Below, piece by piece: positions 1-6,626 of a stretch of 14,597 nucleotides of DNA. The notes beneath the pieces were generated by a model. That model was given only the letters and a program-made list of their open reading frames with translations, did not search any database and had not been told where the DNA came from. Source of the DNA: CAZRDB01 sp964598695 (lineage in GTDB: Bacteria > Armatimonadota > Zipacnadia > UBA1398); assembly GCA_964598695.1 (NCBI GenBank), contig CAZRDB010000128.1, forward strand, positions 1 to 14,597, read 5' to 3'. How positions within the stretch are numbered: position 1 is the stretch's first letter; each line of letters opens with the position of its first letter. The translations under genes and the position numbers were made by a program.

Positions 1-285
1 CCAGGCGAGCCCGAACGCGTAGTAGCCGAGGGCCTGGAGGGCGAGCGAGACGCCGAACAGCGACCAGTCAACTGCGAGGTCGACGGAGCCGTTCCGGTAG
101 GCCGCGTAGTAGCCCAGCAGCGCGCGACACAGGAAGAACGTGAGGAGTAGCGTCAGACCCCACTTGAGGACTCGGCCGGCCCACACGCGCCACGCGGGCG
201 CGGGGCACTCGGCCGGCTCCGGCTGCCCGGCCGGCTCCGCTTGCTCGACGCACTCCTCCGGCTCCGTCTGGAACGCCTCCTCCAC
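1..285 (-). CDS. Small membrane protein, 3' end beyond window (partial)
   Basis: Ninety-five codons are open from a GTG at 285 to the window edge with no stop, so the C-terminus is missing. Residues 1-32 are acidic and rich in Pro, Glu and Cys. From about residue 33 comes an aromatic/basic stretch (WRVWAGRVLKWG) and a strong transmembrane segment (LTLLLTFFLCRALLGYY), then a short loop (AAYRNGSVDLAVDW) and a second hydrophobic segment (LFGVSLALQALGYYAFGLAW). It lies 39 nt downstream of the stop of the exported protein at 325-1473 in the same direction, so the two are probably cotranscribed. No good Shine-Dalgarno precedes the GTG, so translation may depend on the upstream gene, or the start may differ. 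I do not recognise a family. The hydrophobic pattern and codon use make it very likely coding. Confidence 0.6.
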   Translation of the reverse strand, partial: MEEAFQTEPEECVEQAEPAGQPEPAECPAPAWRVWAGRVLKWGLTLLLTFFLCRALLGYYAAYRNGSVDLAVDWSLFGVSLALQALGYYAFGLAW

Positions 286-310
286 GGTCTGCCGGGGCGC
301 GTCGGCGCCG

Positions 311-325
311 GCGAGCGCTGCTCGC
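311..325 (-). other. Small GC-rich inverted repeat between two genes
   Basis: GCGAGC and GCTCGC form a perfect 6-bp stem with a 3-nt loop, starting at the last base of the stop codon of the upstream gene. It is too short and lacks a T-tract, so it is not a convincing terminator. It may affect translation restart at the GTG 25 nt further on, or may be chance in GC-rich DNA. Confidence 0.3.
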
Positions 326-1473
326 TACTCGTCCTCGTCGAAGCCGCCATAGCCACCGGCCAGGCCGCCGGCGTCGTCGCCGTCCGACATGAGGGCATTC
401 AGCAGATCCGTGTAGGAATTGACGTTTGTGCCCATCTCGCGGGACAAGGATCCGTCAGGACCGTAGATCCCCTGCACCATCGAGAGGAGCGACTGCACGT
501 CGCCGGAGCGCAGCGAGGCCTGCAGGTGGGCCATCTCGGGGCCGCTGCCGCCGAACACGCCCAGCATGTCGGCCAGGAGCGAGAGGCTCGCGCCGGTGCC
601 GAGGAGTTGGCTGGCCATCGCCGGGTCGACCCCTCCGCCGCCCAGGCCCGCGAGGCCGCCCAGCGCGCCGAGCCCGGCGGTCGGGCCCTGCGGGGCGGCG
701 CCCGGGGACTGCGCCTGCTGGAGCATCCGGGTGAGCGAGTCGAGGTCCATCGGCGCGGTCTGCCCGCCGCCTGCTCCCGCGCTCGCCGCCCCGATCCCCG
801 TCATGGGCGCCGCGAGACGTTCCGCGGTGGCCGTGTCGCCGCGCAGCAGCCCCTGAAGGGCGGCGGGATCGCCGCCCAACTGGCCGAGCACCTGGTTGAT
901 CTCGCCCGGGGTGACCCCCTCGAGCCCCATGCCGCCGAGCATCCCGCCCAGGAGCTGCGGGTTGGCCCCCAGCACACCGAGGATGCCCTTCAGCCGGTCC
1001 GGGTCCGAGAGCAGCCCATCGAGCGTGCCCTGGAGCGCCTCGTCTGAGACCGCGCCGGCGCCGACCCCCACCAGGCCGCCAGAGGAACGCATCCGCTGCA
1101 GCGCCTCCTGGCGCATCGCGGGATCGTCGCGGATCGACCGCATGAGCTGCATGAGGAGGTCCGGGTTGGACTCCAGGCCCTGGACCAGCGGGCTTGCCTG
1201 CTGCCCCCGCTGCTGCGCGAGCGCGAAGCGCGCGGGGTCGGCCGGCGCCATGCCGGCGCCCGCGGCCGAAGGGGGCGATGGGGCGCTAGGCTCCAGGGCG
1301 GCCGGGCCCTCGGAGGGCAGGACCGACCCCAGACCGCCCGCGATCTGGGCGTGGCCCACGGTCGACGCGCCGGCTGAGGGCGCCAGCGCGGCCGGGCCGC
1401 TCCACGTGCCGGCCAGGATCCCCAGGGGCAGCGCGATGGATGAGAGCGCGATGGACCAGCTCCAGGATCGCAT
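325..1473 (-). CDS. Exported Ala/Gly/Leu/Met-rich protein with repeated NP/DP helical motifs
   Basis: Predicted 382-residue protein. The ATG at 1473 is chosen because a GGGAAGGGGG ribosome-binding stretch lies just upstream and because it begins a plausible signal peptide (MRSWSWSIALSSIALPLGIL, then an Ala/Gly cleavage region near residue 30). Residues 30-85 are a Pro/Ala/Ser linker. From residue 100 the chain carries recurring short helices opening with NP or DP followed by Leu/Met pairs, at about 103, 117, 157, 171, 202 and 283 (for example NPDLLMQLM, NPQLLGGMLGGM, DPAALQGLL). This resembles the STI1 motif of ubiquilin and Hop-type cochaperones, but no homology is claimed. Residues 260-281 are Gly-rich, and the acidic tail ends GGFDEDE. 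No enzyme motif is visible. It is probably secreted or periplasmic, with unknown function. Its promoter is the divergent one near 1520. Confidence 0.8.
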   Translation of the reverse strand: MRSWSWSIALSSIALPLGILAGTWSGPAALAPSAGASTVGHAQIAGGLGSVLPSEGPAALEPSAPSPPSAAGAGMAPADPARFALAQQRGQQASPLVQGLESNPDLLMQLMRSIRDDPAMRQEALQRMRSSGGLVGVGAGAVSDEALQGTLDGLLSDPDRLKGILGVLGANPQLLGGMLGGMGLEGVTPGEINQVLGQLGGDPAALQGLLRGDTATAERLAAPMTGIGAASAGAGGGQTAPMDLDSLTRMLQQAQSPGAAPQGPTAGLGALGGLAGLGGGGVDPAMASQLLGTGASLSLLADMLGVFGGSGPEMAHLQASLRSGDVQSLLSMVQGIYGPDGSLSREMGTNVNSYTDLLNALMSDGDDAGGLAGGYGGFDEDE

Positions 1474-1519
1474 GGGCGATCCCCCTTCCCGACGCGGCGG
1501 GGCACTCCGTCCCCGCTCG

Positions 1520-1547
1520 ATTATACCATCGCCTCGGCCCCCCCAAA
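1520..1547 (-). promoter_or_regulatory. Sigma-70-type promoter, extended -10, for the exported protein
   Basis: Read on the minus strand there is a perfect TATAAT (1520-1525) preceded by TGG, giving an extended -10 (TGnTATAAT). A weak -35 TTTGGG lies 16 bp upstream at 1542-1547. The predicted start of transcription would leave a 5' leader of about 40 nt before the ATG at 1473. A perfect -10 is notable in such GC-rich DNA. Not experimentally supported. Confidence 0.6.
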
Positions 1548-1548
1548 C

Positions 1549-1565
1549 ACGCTTGCGTACGCTTG
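1549..1565 (+). repeat. Direct repeat ACGCTTG x2, one helical turn apart (possible operator)
   Basis: ACGCTTG occurs at 1549-1555 and again at 1559-1565, a 10-bp period. The second copy runs into the -35 TTGAGA of the rightward promoter, and the palindrome GCGTACGC spans 1555-1562. The position between two divergent promoters fits a regulator site, but this is inference from sequence only. Confidence 0.35.
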
Positions 1566-1592
1566 AGAGCGCGCGCAGGCCCGTGTTATGCT
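1563..1592 (+). promoter_or_regulatory. Sigma-70-type promoter for the DUF1844 gene
   Basis: TTGAGA (1563-1568) and TATGCT (1587-1592) are separated by 18 bp, a good match to the primary sigma consensus. The ATG lies 38 nt beyond the -10, after an AGGAGGT at 1618-1624. It is arranged back to back with the leftward promoter near 1520. Confidence 0.6.
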
Positions 1593-1630
1593 CCGTACAA
1601 GCCACACTTCGGGACCGCAGGAGGTGCACC

Positions 1631-2086
1631 ATGGCCGAGCAGGAGACCTCAGGGGCGCACGACGAGGACGTTGAGGTGGTCGATCGCCGGACCGGCGCCG
1701 GGCCCCAGACGGGGGACGAACCGGTCGAGGAGCCGTCGGTCGAGGCGCCGGAGGAGCCCGAGGAGCCCGAGGAGCCCGTGCCGACCGCCGAGGAGGCGGG
1801 GATCCCGCCCGAGCTTCTCGACCTGATGATGCCGCCCTCCGTCGACGTGGCCGCGCGGCAGGCGATCGGCTGGTTCGCCCGTCTCGCCTGGGAGCACCTG
1901 GGGCTTGTCCCCGGCGCCCGCACCGGCAAGGTCGAGGCGAGCATCCCGGAGGCCGGACGCGCGATCGATGCGGCCGACTTCCTCTCCAAGCTCGTGAGCC
2001 CTCACCTGAGCCCCGAACACCGCCGCGACCTCGACACCCTGATCGCCGACCTCAAGGTGAACTTCGTGCAGAAACAGCGCGGCTGA
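1631..2086 (+). CDS. DUF1844 family protein with acidic N-terminal tail
   Basis: A 151-residue protein. The ATG at 1631 follows AGGAGGT (1618-1624) with 6-nt spacing, a strong site. Residues 1-60 are acidic and low-complexity, including EEPEEPEEP near 41-49. Residues 61-150 match the DUF1844 pattern as I know it: a short aliphatic helix, then an alanine/aromatic helix (ARQAIGWFARLAWEHLG), the turn VPGARTGKVEA, a helix ending in IDAADFLSKLV, and a final helix with LDTLIADLKVNFVQK. DUF1844 proteins are small, widespread in several phyla and have no established function. The gene stands alone: divergent from the exported-protein gene and convergent with the ceramidase-like gene. The family call is from pattern recognition, not a search. 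Confidence 0.85.
   Translation: MAEQETSGAHDEDVEVVDRRTGAGPQTGDEPVEEPSVEAPEEPEEPEEPVPTAEEAGIPPELLDLMMPPSVDVAARQAIGWFARLAWEHLGLVPGARTGKVEASIPEAGRAIDAADFLSKLVSPHLSPEHRRDLDTLIADLKVNFVQKQRG
1751..1777 (+). repeat. Tandem 9-bp coding repeat (GAGGAGCCC x3)
   Basis: Three exact copies of GAGGAGCCC encode three EEP units in the acidic tail of the DUF1844 protein. A degenerate fourth copy, GAGGCGCCG, sits immediately upstream. This kind of slippage-prone repeat could vary in copy number between strains without changing frame. Confidence 0.75.
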
Positions 2087-2228
2087 GGCCGCGCCGCGCG
2101 CGGGAAGGTCCTGCGCAACGGTCTCGGCGCTTGGCGGTGCCGACCCGCCGCCCGGCTCGCTGCAGAGCCCCCTCCGTCAGGCCGTGCTGTCGGTCGATGC
2201 GTACGTCGAGCTTCTCGGGTAACCCGCC

Positions 2229-3527
2229 TCAGCCCCGGAGCATCGCGCGCGTGGTCGCCAGGAGCTTGTCGGCCGCGCCCTCCTCGAGCTTCGAGCTGCG
2301 GCACAGCCACGTCTCGTACCCGCCCCCCGCGAACGCCTCGCGCGTCGGCATGTACCCGTGGCAGCCGTTCACCAGGCAGCCGAGCACCAGGTGCGGGGTG
2401 GGGGAGAGGCGCCGCAGGCGCCGGCCGTAGGCGCTGAAGACCTCGCCGGGCCAACCGACCAACGTGGCCTCGCCGATCCGCACCATGAGCGTCTCCGCCT
2501 CGATCGTCGGCGAGGCGGCGATCTCTCGCGCCACCAGCAGCAGCTCGCGTTTGACGATGAGGTCCACGTCCTGTGGTACCGTACCGAGGTCCTCGCCCAG
2601 CGTGGCCCGCGCCGACTCGAGCGCCTCGGGCTCGGGCTGCCGGATCGCCACCGGCGTCCGCTCGATCCGCCCCTCGATGCTCGCGGTGGCGCTCCGCGGG
2701 GCCTCGAGCAGCCCGAGGAAGGCCCGGGCGGCGAGCGCCGCGCCCATCCGCTCCATCGCCTCCTCGCCGTAGCCACTCACGGGCGAATCGACGTCATCGG
2801 GGCCCACGTCGGCGCAGAAGCCGTTCACGAAGAGCGCCTCGGCTCCCTCGCCGAGCAGGCCTCGGAGCGCGCGGCAGGCCGCTCCCGGGTAGTCGCCGGA
2901 GTAGTACAGGGCGCCGCCGACCACGATCGGGTGGCAGGCGAAGTTCATGAGCGCGGCATGGGGCCGGTGGGCGCCGGGCCGGAAGACGCCGAGAACCGTC
3001 AGGGTCTCGTCCGGCACACCGTCGGGCCGCAGCAGCATGGGATCGTCGCCGGCCGGGTGCATCCGCACGGCGCCGTCCTCGAGCCAGTACCGGCGCGGGA
3101 ACGCCAGCCCGGGCGCCTGCGCGGTGCTCCATGCCAGCTCGGCGGCCTCGAGCCGCTCACAGGCCTCGGCCGTGGCCTCGAGGGCCGCTTGAGCGACGCG
3201 ATCCACCCACTCCGGCGCGCACGGCGAGCCGAGGCCCTCGCCCACGGGAGGACCCGTGTGCGTGTGCGTGGCATGGAGGAACAGCCGCTCAGGCGGCAGC
3301 GAGAGCCGCTCGGCCGCCGCGGCACGCACCTGGTCGACCAGCTCTGCCGTCAGGAAGCAGCAGTCGCACGAGACGACCGCCGCCCGCCTCCCCGCATCGT
3401 CCTCGAGCACGAGCGCGGTCGCGTGGAGCGGGTCGCGCACGCGCTCCGCGTACCGTGCCAGCCACTGGCCGGGGATGATCTCCCCCGGTCCGGGCGTGAT
3501 ATCGCGCGATGCCGCTCCGGCTCGCAT
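2229..3527 (-). CDS. Neutral/alkaline non-lysosomal ceramidase-family zinc hydrolase, cytosolic type
   Basis: A 432-residue protein. The ATG at 3527 is chosen because GGAGG lies 6 nt upstream and because the family's N-terminal 'AGAASRDITPG' begins at residue 3. Family signatures are HATHTHTGP (85-93), FACHP (195-199/200), VNGFCADVGPDD (244-255), WPGEVFSAYG (359-368) and GYMPTREAFAGGGYE (401-415). In characterised neutral ceramidases the zinc site uses two His, a Glu and a Tyr; His90, His199, Glu362 and Tyr402 or Tyr414 are the likely equivalents here. There is no signal peptide, and at about 430 residues it is far shorter than secreted true ceramidases (about 650 or more). Many bacterial members of this size sit among sugar-metabolism genes and are probably not ceramidases. 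Last gene of the leftward series, 14 nt after the aminotransferase. The substrate cannot be told from sequence. Confidence 0.85.
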   Translation of the reverse strand: MRAGAASRDITPGPGEIIPGQWLARYAERVRDPLHATALVLEDDAGRRAAVVSCDCCFLTAELVDQVRAAAAERLSLPPERLFLHATHTHTGPPVGEGLGSPCAPEWVDRVAQAALEATAEACERLEAAELAWSTAQAPGLAFPRRYWLEDGAVRMHPAGDDPMLLRPDGVPDETLTVLGVFRPGAHRPHAALMNFACHPIVVGGALYYSGDYPGAACRALRGLLGEGAEALFVNGFCADVGPDDVDSPVSGYGEEAMERMGAALAARAFLGLLEAPRSATASIEGRIERTPVAIRQPEPEALESARATLGEDLGTVPQDVDLIVKRELLLVAREIAASPTIEAETLMVRIGEATLVGWPGEVFSAYGRRLRRLSPTPHLVLGCLVNGCHGYMPTREAFAGGGYETWLCRSSKLEEGAADKLLATTRAMLRG

Positions 3528-3541
3528 GGCGCCGCCTCCGA

Positions 3542-4825
3542 TCACGGGATCTCGAGGATCGCCTCGGGCTGGCTGAGGAGCTTCTCGAACGCGTCGGCGA
3601 ACCGGTCCATCAGTTCGACGCCGTTCGGCCCCCAGATGCCCAGAACGTAGAGCTGGGTGTCGATGAACGACTGGGTCACGGGGTAGCCCTGCGGGTCGTA
3701 GGTCACCGCCCCGGCGTGGGGGCACCGCCACGGGCAGCCCTTGCCGTAGCCGACCTGGTCCTGGAAGATCCGTTGCGAGGGGACCGGCATGGTCTGCCAG
3801 CGGCCGCAGGGGACGCCCTCGGCCTGCAGCGCCCGCTCCATGCGATCGCGGAAGTGTGGGGCCGGGCAATCGAGCCCCAGCTCCTCCGGGGCGAAGCGCA
3901 CGGTGTAGCTGTAGTAGACCATCGTGCGGTCGGCCGGGAGTTCCGGCGTGGATACGCCGGGCAGACCCGTCAGTCGCTCGGTGAGCCGCTCGCAGTTGCG
4001 GATCCGCTCGGCATTGTGCTCGTCGAGTCGCCGGAGCTGGCTCCGCGCGAAGGCCTGGCCGAGCACGTCGCCACGGTACATCCAGCCGAGGCCGAATGCG
4101 TTGTACTCCTGGTCGAGGCGCTCGCGGCCGGGGACGACCAGTTCCCCGAGGTACTGCAGCAGGCTGGCGCGCTGACAGATGAGGTCGTCGCCGGTGGCGA
4201 ACAGGCCGCCCTCGCTGCCGGTGGTGAGCAGCTTCGTCGCCTGCAGCGAGAAGCCCGCGGCATCACCGATCGTTCCGCACATCCGCCCCCGGTAGAGCGC
4301 TCCGTGCGACTGGGCGCAATCCTCGATGACGGCAAGCCGGTGGCGGTGGGCCATCTCGAGGATCGGATCCATGTCGGCGGGCATCCCGTGGATGTGGACG
4401 GGACTCACCGCCCGCGTCCGCTCGGTGATCCGCTCCTCGACGAGCCGTGGATCCATGGTCCACGTGCCCGGCTCGACGTCGACGAAGACCGGGATCGCGT
4501 TGTGGTGGAGCACCGCGGCCGCCGTCGCCCAGTAGGTGAAGGCGGGGCAGATCACCTCGTCACCCGGCTCGACGCCCACCCCGGCGACGGCCAGGTGGAG
4601 GGCCGAGGTGCCGCTGTTGGTGGGCACGACGTGGCGCACGCCGAGGTACTCCGCGAACTCACGCGCGAGGCCCTCGGCCTGCTCCTGGCGCGCCCGCGTC
4701 AGGTCGCCGCCGGCCAGCGCGGCCAGCACGGCGTCGCGGTCATCGTCGGTCACGTGGGGGTAGGGTTGGACCATCCCGGCCGGTACGACCGGGGTGCCTC
4801 CGAGTGCCGCGGGCAGCTCGGCCAT
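3542..4825 (-). CDS. DegT/DnrJ/EryC1/StrS-family PLP aminotransferase
   Basis: A 427-residue protein, fold type I PLP enzyme of the sugar aminotransferase family, which usually forms or uses amino-sugars. The start ATG at 4825 is preceded by a GAGG/GGAG stretch. Visible motifs are TNSGTSALHLA (69-79, cofactor phosphate contact), GDEVICPAFTYWAT (88-101), VFVDVEP (113-119), IEDCAQSHGA (167-176; Asp169 should contact the pyridine nitrogen) and GFSLQATKLLTTGSEGG (191-207; Lys198 the internal aldimine lysine). Family members more often read SF-x-PTK here, so SLQATK is slightly divergent. The C-terminal part is longer than usual and holds a Cys/His cluster (KGCPWRCPHAG). It lies 64 nt downstream of ftsX and 14 nt upstream of the ceramidase-like gene; the latter pair looks cotranscribed and is probably functionally linked to sugar metabolism. 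Substrate unknown. Confidence 0.92.
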   Translation of the reverse strand: MAELPAALGGTPVVPAGMVQPYPHVTDDDRDAVLAALAGGDLTRARQEQAEGLAREFAEYLGVRHVVPTNSGTSALHLAVAGVGVEPGDEVICPAFTYWATAAAVLHHNAIPVFVDVEPGTWTMDPRLVEERITERTRAVSPVHIHGMPADMDPILEMAHRHRLAVIEDCAQSHGALYRGRMCGTIGDAAGFSLQATKLLTTGSEGGLFATGDDLICQRASLLQYLGELVVPGRERLDQEYNAFGLGWMYRGDVLGQAFARSQLRRLDEHNAERIRNCERLTERLTGLPGVSTPELPADRTMVYYSYTVRFAPEELGLDCPAPHFRDRMERALQAEGVPCGRWQTMPVPSQRIFQDQVGYGKGCPWRCPHAGAVTYDPQGYPVTQSFIDTQLYVLGIWGPNGVELMDRFADAFEKLLSQPEAILEIP

Positions 4826-4889
4826 GCGCTCCGCCTCTCGCGTCCCTCCCAGGGGCGAGGCGGTTCGCCGTGGCCGCGCGGTTCCCCTG

Positions 4890-5780
4890 TCACTCGAGGT
4901 AGCGTCGGACCGAGAGGCAGCTTCCGATGGCGCCGAACAAGGAGCCGAGGAGGACCAGACCGCCGAAGAGCGCGGCCAGTTCGCCTACCCCGAAGACCAG
5001 CCAGCGCCCGAACGCGGGCACGTAGTTGACCAGCAGATCGCCGAGGAAGAAGTAGAGCGGCAGCAGCACGGCGGTCGCGATCGCTCCGCCCATGAACCCG
5101 TGGAAGAGGCCCTCCATGATGAACGGAGCCCGGATGAAACCGACGGTGGCGCCGACGATCTGCATGATCCGGATCTCGCGCCGGCGGGCGTAGATCGTCA
5201 GCCGGATCGTGTTGCTGATCGTGAGAAGCGCGGCCAGGCTCAGGAGCACCACGAGGGCTCCGCCACCCAGACGGCCGAAGCTCTGCAGCTTGACCAGCGC
5301 GTCGAGGACGACGCCGCCCGAGACCACGTCGACGACGCGCTTGTCGGCGCGGGCCGCGGCCGCGATCTCCTGCCAGCGCGCCGGGTCGGTCACCGAGACC
5401 TCGATCACGGGCCCGAACGGGTTGTTCTCGGACTCGAGCCCCTCGCTCGGAATGCCGGTCTCCCGGGTGGCCTCTTCGAGCACCTGTTCCGGCGGGATGA
5501 TCTTCTGCTCGCGCACCAGCTCGGGGGCCTTGGCGCGGATGGTCTCCGACAGGTCCTGGATCTCCGCCGGTTCGAGGCCCTTGGCGCAGTAGACGACGAT
5601 CCGGATCCCGCGCGTGTTCTCCTGCGCCGCGGCATGGACGTTCCACGCGAGCAGGCCGAACACGCCGAGCGCCAGCAGGCAGGCCGCCGCGGTCGTCACG
5701 GCGGCGAGGGTCATCAGGCCGTTGCGGCGGATGTTGGTGAGGGTCTCGACGATCTGGAACTCGATCGATCGGAGGTTCAC
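4890..5780 (-). CDS. ftsX: FtsX, permease of the FtsEX cell-division ABC complex
   Basis: A 296-residue protein starting at a GTG (5780) that overlaps the ftsE stop by 4 nt (GTGA), indicating translational coupling. Topology matches FtsX: short cytosolic N-terminus (FQIVETLTNIRRNG), TM1 about 22-45, one extracytoplasmic domain about 46-170, then TM2 about 171-190, TM3 about 212-247 and TM4 about 262-288, ending in LSVRRYLE. The cytosolic loop IYARRREIRIMQIVGAT (196-212) is the characteristic FtsX/MacB segment that contacts the ATPase. In known systems FtsX relays FtsE ATP hydrolysis to peptidoglycan hydrolase activators through its external domain. No EnvC/M23 or other hydrolase gene adjoins it here; the next gene is an aminotransferase after 64 nt. 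Confidence 0.95.
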   Translation of the reverse strand: MNLRSIEFQIVETLTNIRRNGLMTLAAVTTAAACLLALGVFGLLAWNVHAAAQENTRGIRIVVYCAKGLEPAEIQDLSETIRAKAPELVREQKIIPPEQVLEEATRETGIPSEGLESENNPFGPVIEVSVTDPARWQEIAAAARADKRVVDVVSGGVVLDALVKLQSFGRLGGGALVVLLSLAALLTISNTIRLTIYARRREIRIMQIVGATVGFIRAPFIMEGLFHGFMGGAIATAVLLPLYFFLGDLLVNYVPAFGRWLVFGVGELAALFGGLVLLGSLFGAIGSCLSVRRYLE

Positions 5781-6529
5781 GGGGCCATCTCACCCCTCCG
5801 CAGGACGGGGTTCCGGGGCTTCGGGATCCCCGAGACCGCCTCCTCGTCCTCATGGTCGTAGGTCGCCCGCTGGCGGTCGGCGATGACCTTGCCGTGGGCG
5901 AGCGTCACCACGCGCTTGGACATCCGGTCGACGATGTCCCGGTCGTGCGTGGCGATCACGACCGTTGTCCCCTTCACGTTGATCTTGGCGAGGAGCTGGA
6001 TGATGTTCCAGGAGGCCTCGGGGTCGAGGTTGCCCGTGGGCTCGTCGGCCAACAGGACGGGCGGGTTGTTCACCAGCGCCCGCGCGATCGAAACGCGCTG
6101 CTGCTCGCCGCCCGAGAGTTCGTCCGGGTAGGCTGTGGCCTTCTCGAGCAGGCCGACCAGCTCGAGCACCTTGGGAACGCGGCGGTGCTTCTCCTTCTGG
6201 CTCACGCCGATCACGTCGAGCGCGAAGCCCACGTTCTCGGCGGCTGTCTTGCGCGGGAGGAGGCGGAAGTCCTGGAAGATGACGCCGATCCGGCGTCGCA
6301 GGATCGGCACCTGCTTGCGCGCGAGCCGCGTCACGTCGCTCCCTCCGACCAGCACCTGGCCGGAGGTGGGCAGCTCCTCGCGGTAGACGAGCTTGATCAG
6401 CGAGGACTTCCCCGTCCCCGAGGGGCCGACGAGGAAGCAGAACTCGCCCTTCTCGATCCCCAGCGTGACGCCGTCGACGGCCATCACGCCGTTGGGGTAT
6501 CTGAGGCAGACATCTTCGAACCGGATCAT
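5777..6529 (-). CDS. ftsE: FtsE, ATPase of the FtsEX cell-division ABC complex
   Basis: A 250-residue ABC ATPase. ATG at 6529 is preferred over upstream in-frame codons because it gives the canonical beginning MIRFEDVCLRYPNG and has GAGGA just upstream. All ABC motifs are intact: Walker A GPSGTGKSS (35-43), Q-loop Gln86 in IFQDFRLLP, signature LSGGEQQR (138-145), Walker B VLLADEPTG (158-166, Glu163 catalytic) and H-loop His195. IFQDFRLLP is typical of FtsE. The C-terminus extends about 25 residues beyond a minimal FtsE (charged, HEDEEAVSGIPKPRN). It pairs with FtsX, encoded immediately downstream with overlapping codons, to form the inner-membrane complex that couples division to cell-wall hydrolysis. 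Confidence 0.95.
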   Translation of the reverse strand: MIRFEDVCLRYPNGVMAVDGVTLGIEKGEFCFLVGPSGTGKSSLIKLVYREELPTSGQVLVGGSDVTRLARKQVPILRRRIGVIFQDFRLLPRKTAAENVGFALDVIGVSQKEKHRRVPKVLELVGLLEKATAYPDELSGGEQQRVSIARALVNNPPVLLADEPTGNLDPEASWNIIQLLAKINVKGTTVVIATHDRDIVDRMSKRVVTLAHGKVIADRQRATYDHEDEEAVSGIPKPRNPVLRRGEMAP

Positions 6530-6544
6530 GGATGGGTCCTCCGT

Positions 6545-6574
6545 GGCCCGCGGGGCCCGGCATGGCGACATGCC
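6545..6574 (-). other. Two adjacent small inverted repeats upstream of ftsE
   Basis: GGCCC-gcg-GGGCC (6545-6557) and GGCATG-gcga-CATGCC (6559-6574) lie in the 97-bp gap between the alcohol dehydrogenase stop and the ftsE start. Neither is followed by a T-run on the minus strand. They could form a weak terminator or leader structure, or be chance. I see no convincing -10/-35 pair in this gap. Confidence 0.3.
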
Positions 6575-6626
6575 TGGCGCGACGCACGGCCTCTCGGGTA
6601 CTAACGGCCCCCGATCCCCGATGGTT

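Noticed and set aside
241..1047. 268-codon plus-strand open frame opposite the exported protein
   Set aside because: Arg/Gly/Glu/His-rich composition without domain features, lying entirely antisense to a well-supported gene with a signal peptide; a typical GC-rich shadow frame.
896..1630. Long upstream extension of the DUF1844 frame
   Set aside because: The extension is Ser/Pro/Arg-rich, overlaps the opposite gene and the divergent promoters, and the ATG at 1631 has an excellent ribosome site.
1474..1989. Upstream extension of the exported-protein frame
   Set aside because: It would bury the signal peptide, cross both promoters and run antisense through the DUF1844 gene.
2087..2228. Short plus-strand frame ending in a hydrophobic-patterned peptide (AVLSVDAYVELLG) after the DUF1844 stop
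   Set aside because: Only about 50 codons, no good start or ribosome site, so it cannot be told from chance. A weak imperfect stem at 2120-2144 in this convergent gap also has no T-run.
2358..3650. 430-codon plus-strand frame opposite the ceramidase-like gene
   Set aside because: His/Arg/Glu-rich shadow without recognisable motifs; the minus strand carries all family signatures.
3528..3869. N-terminal extension of the ceramidase-like frame
   Set aside because: It overlaps the aminotransferase gene, and the ATG at 3527 has GGAGG at proper spacing.
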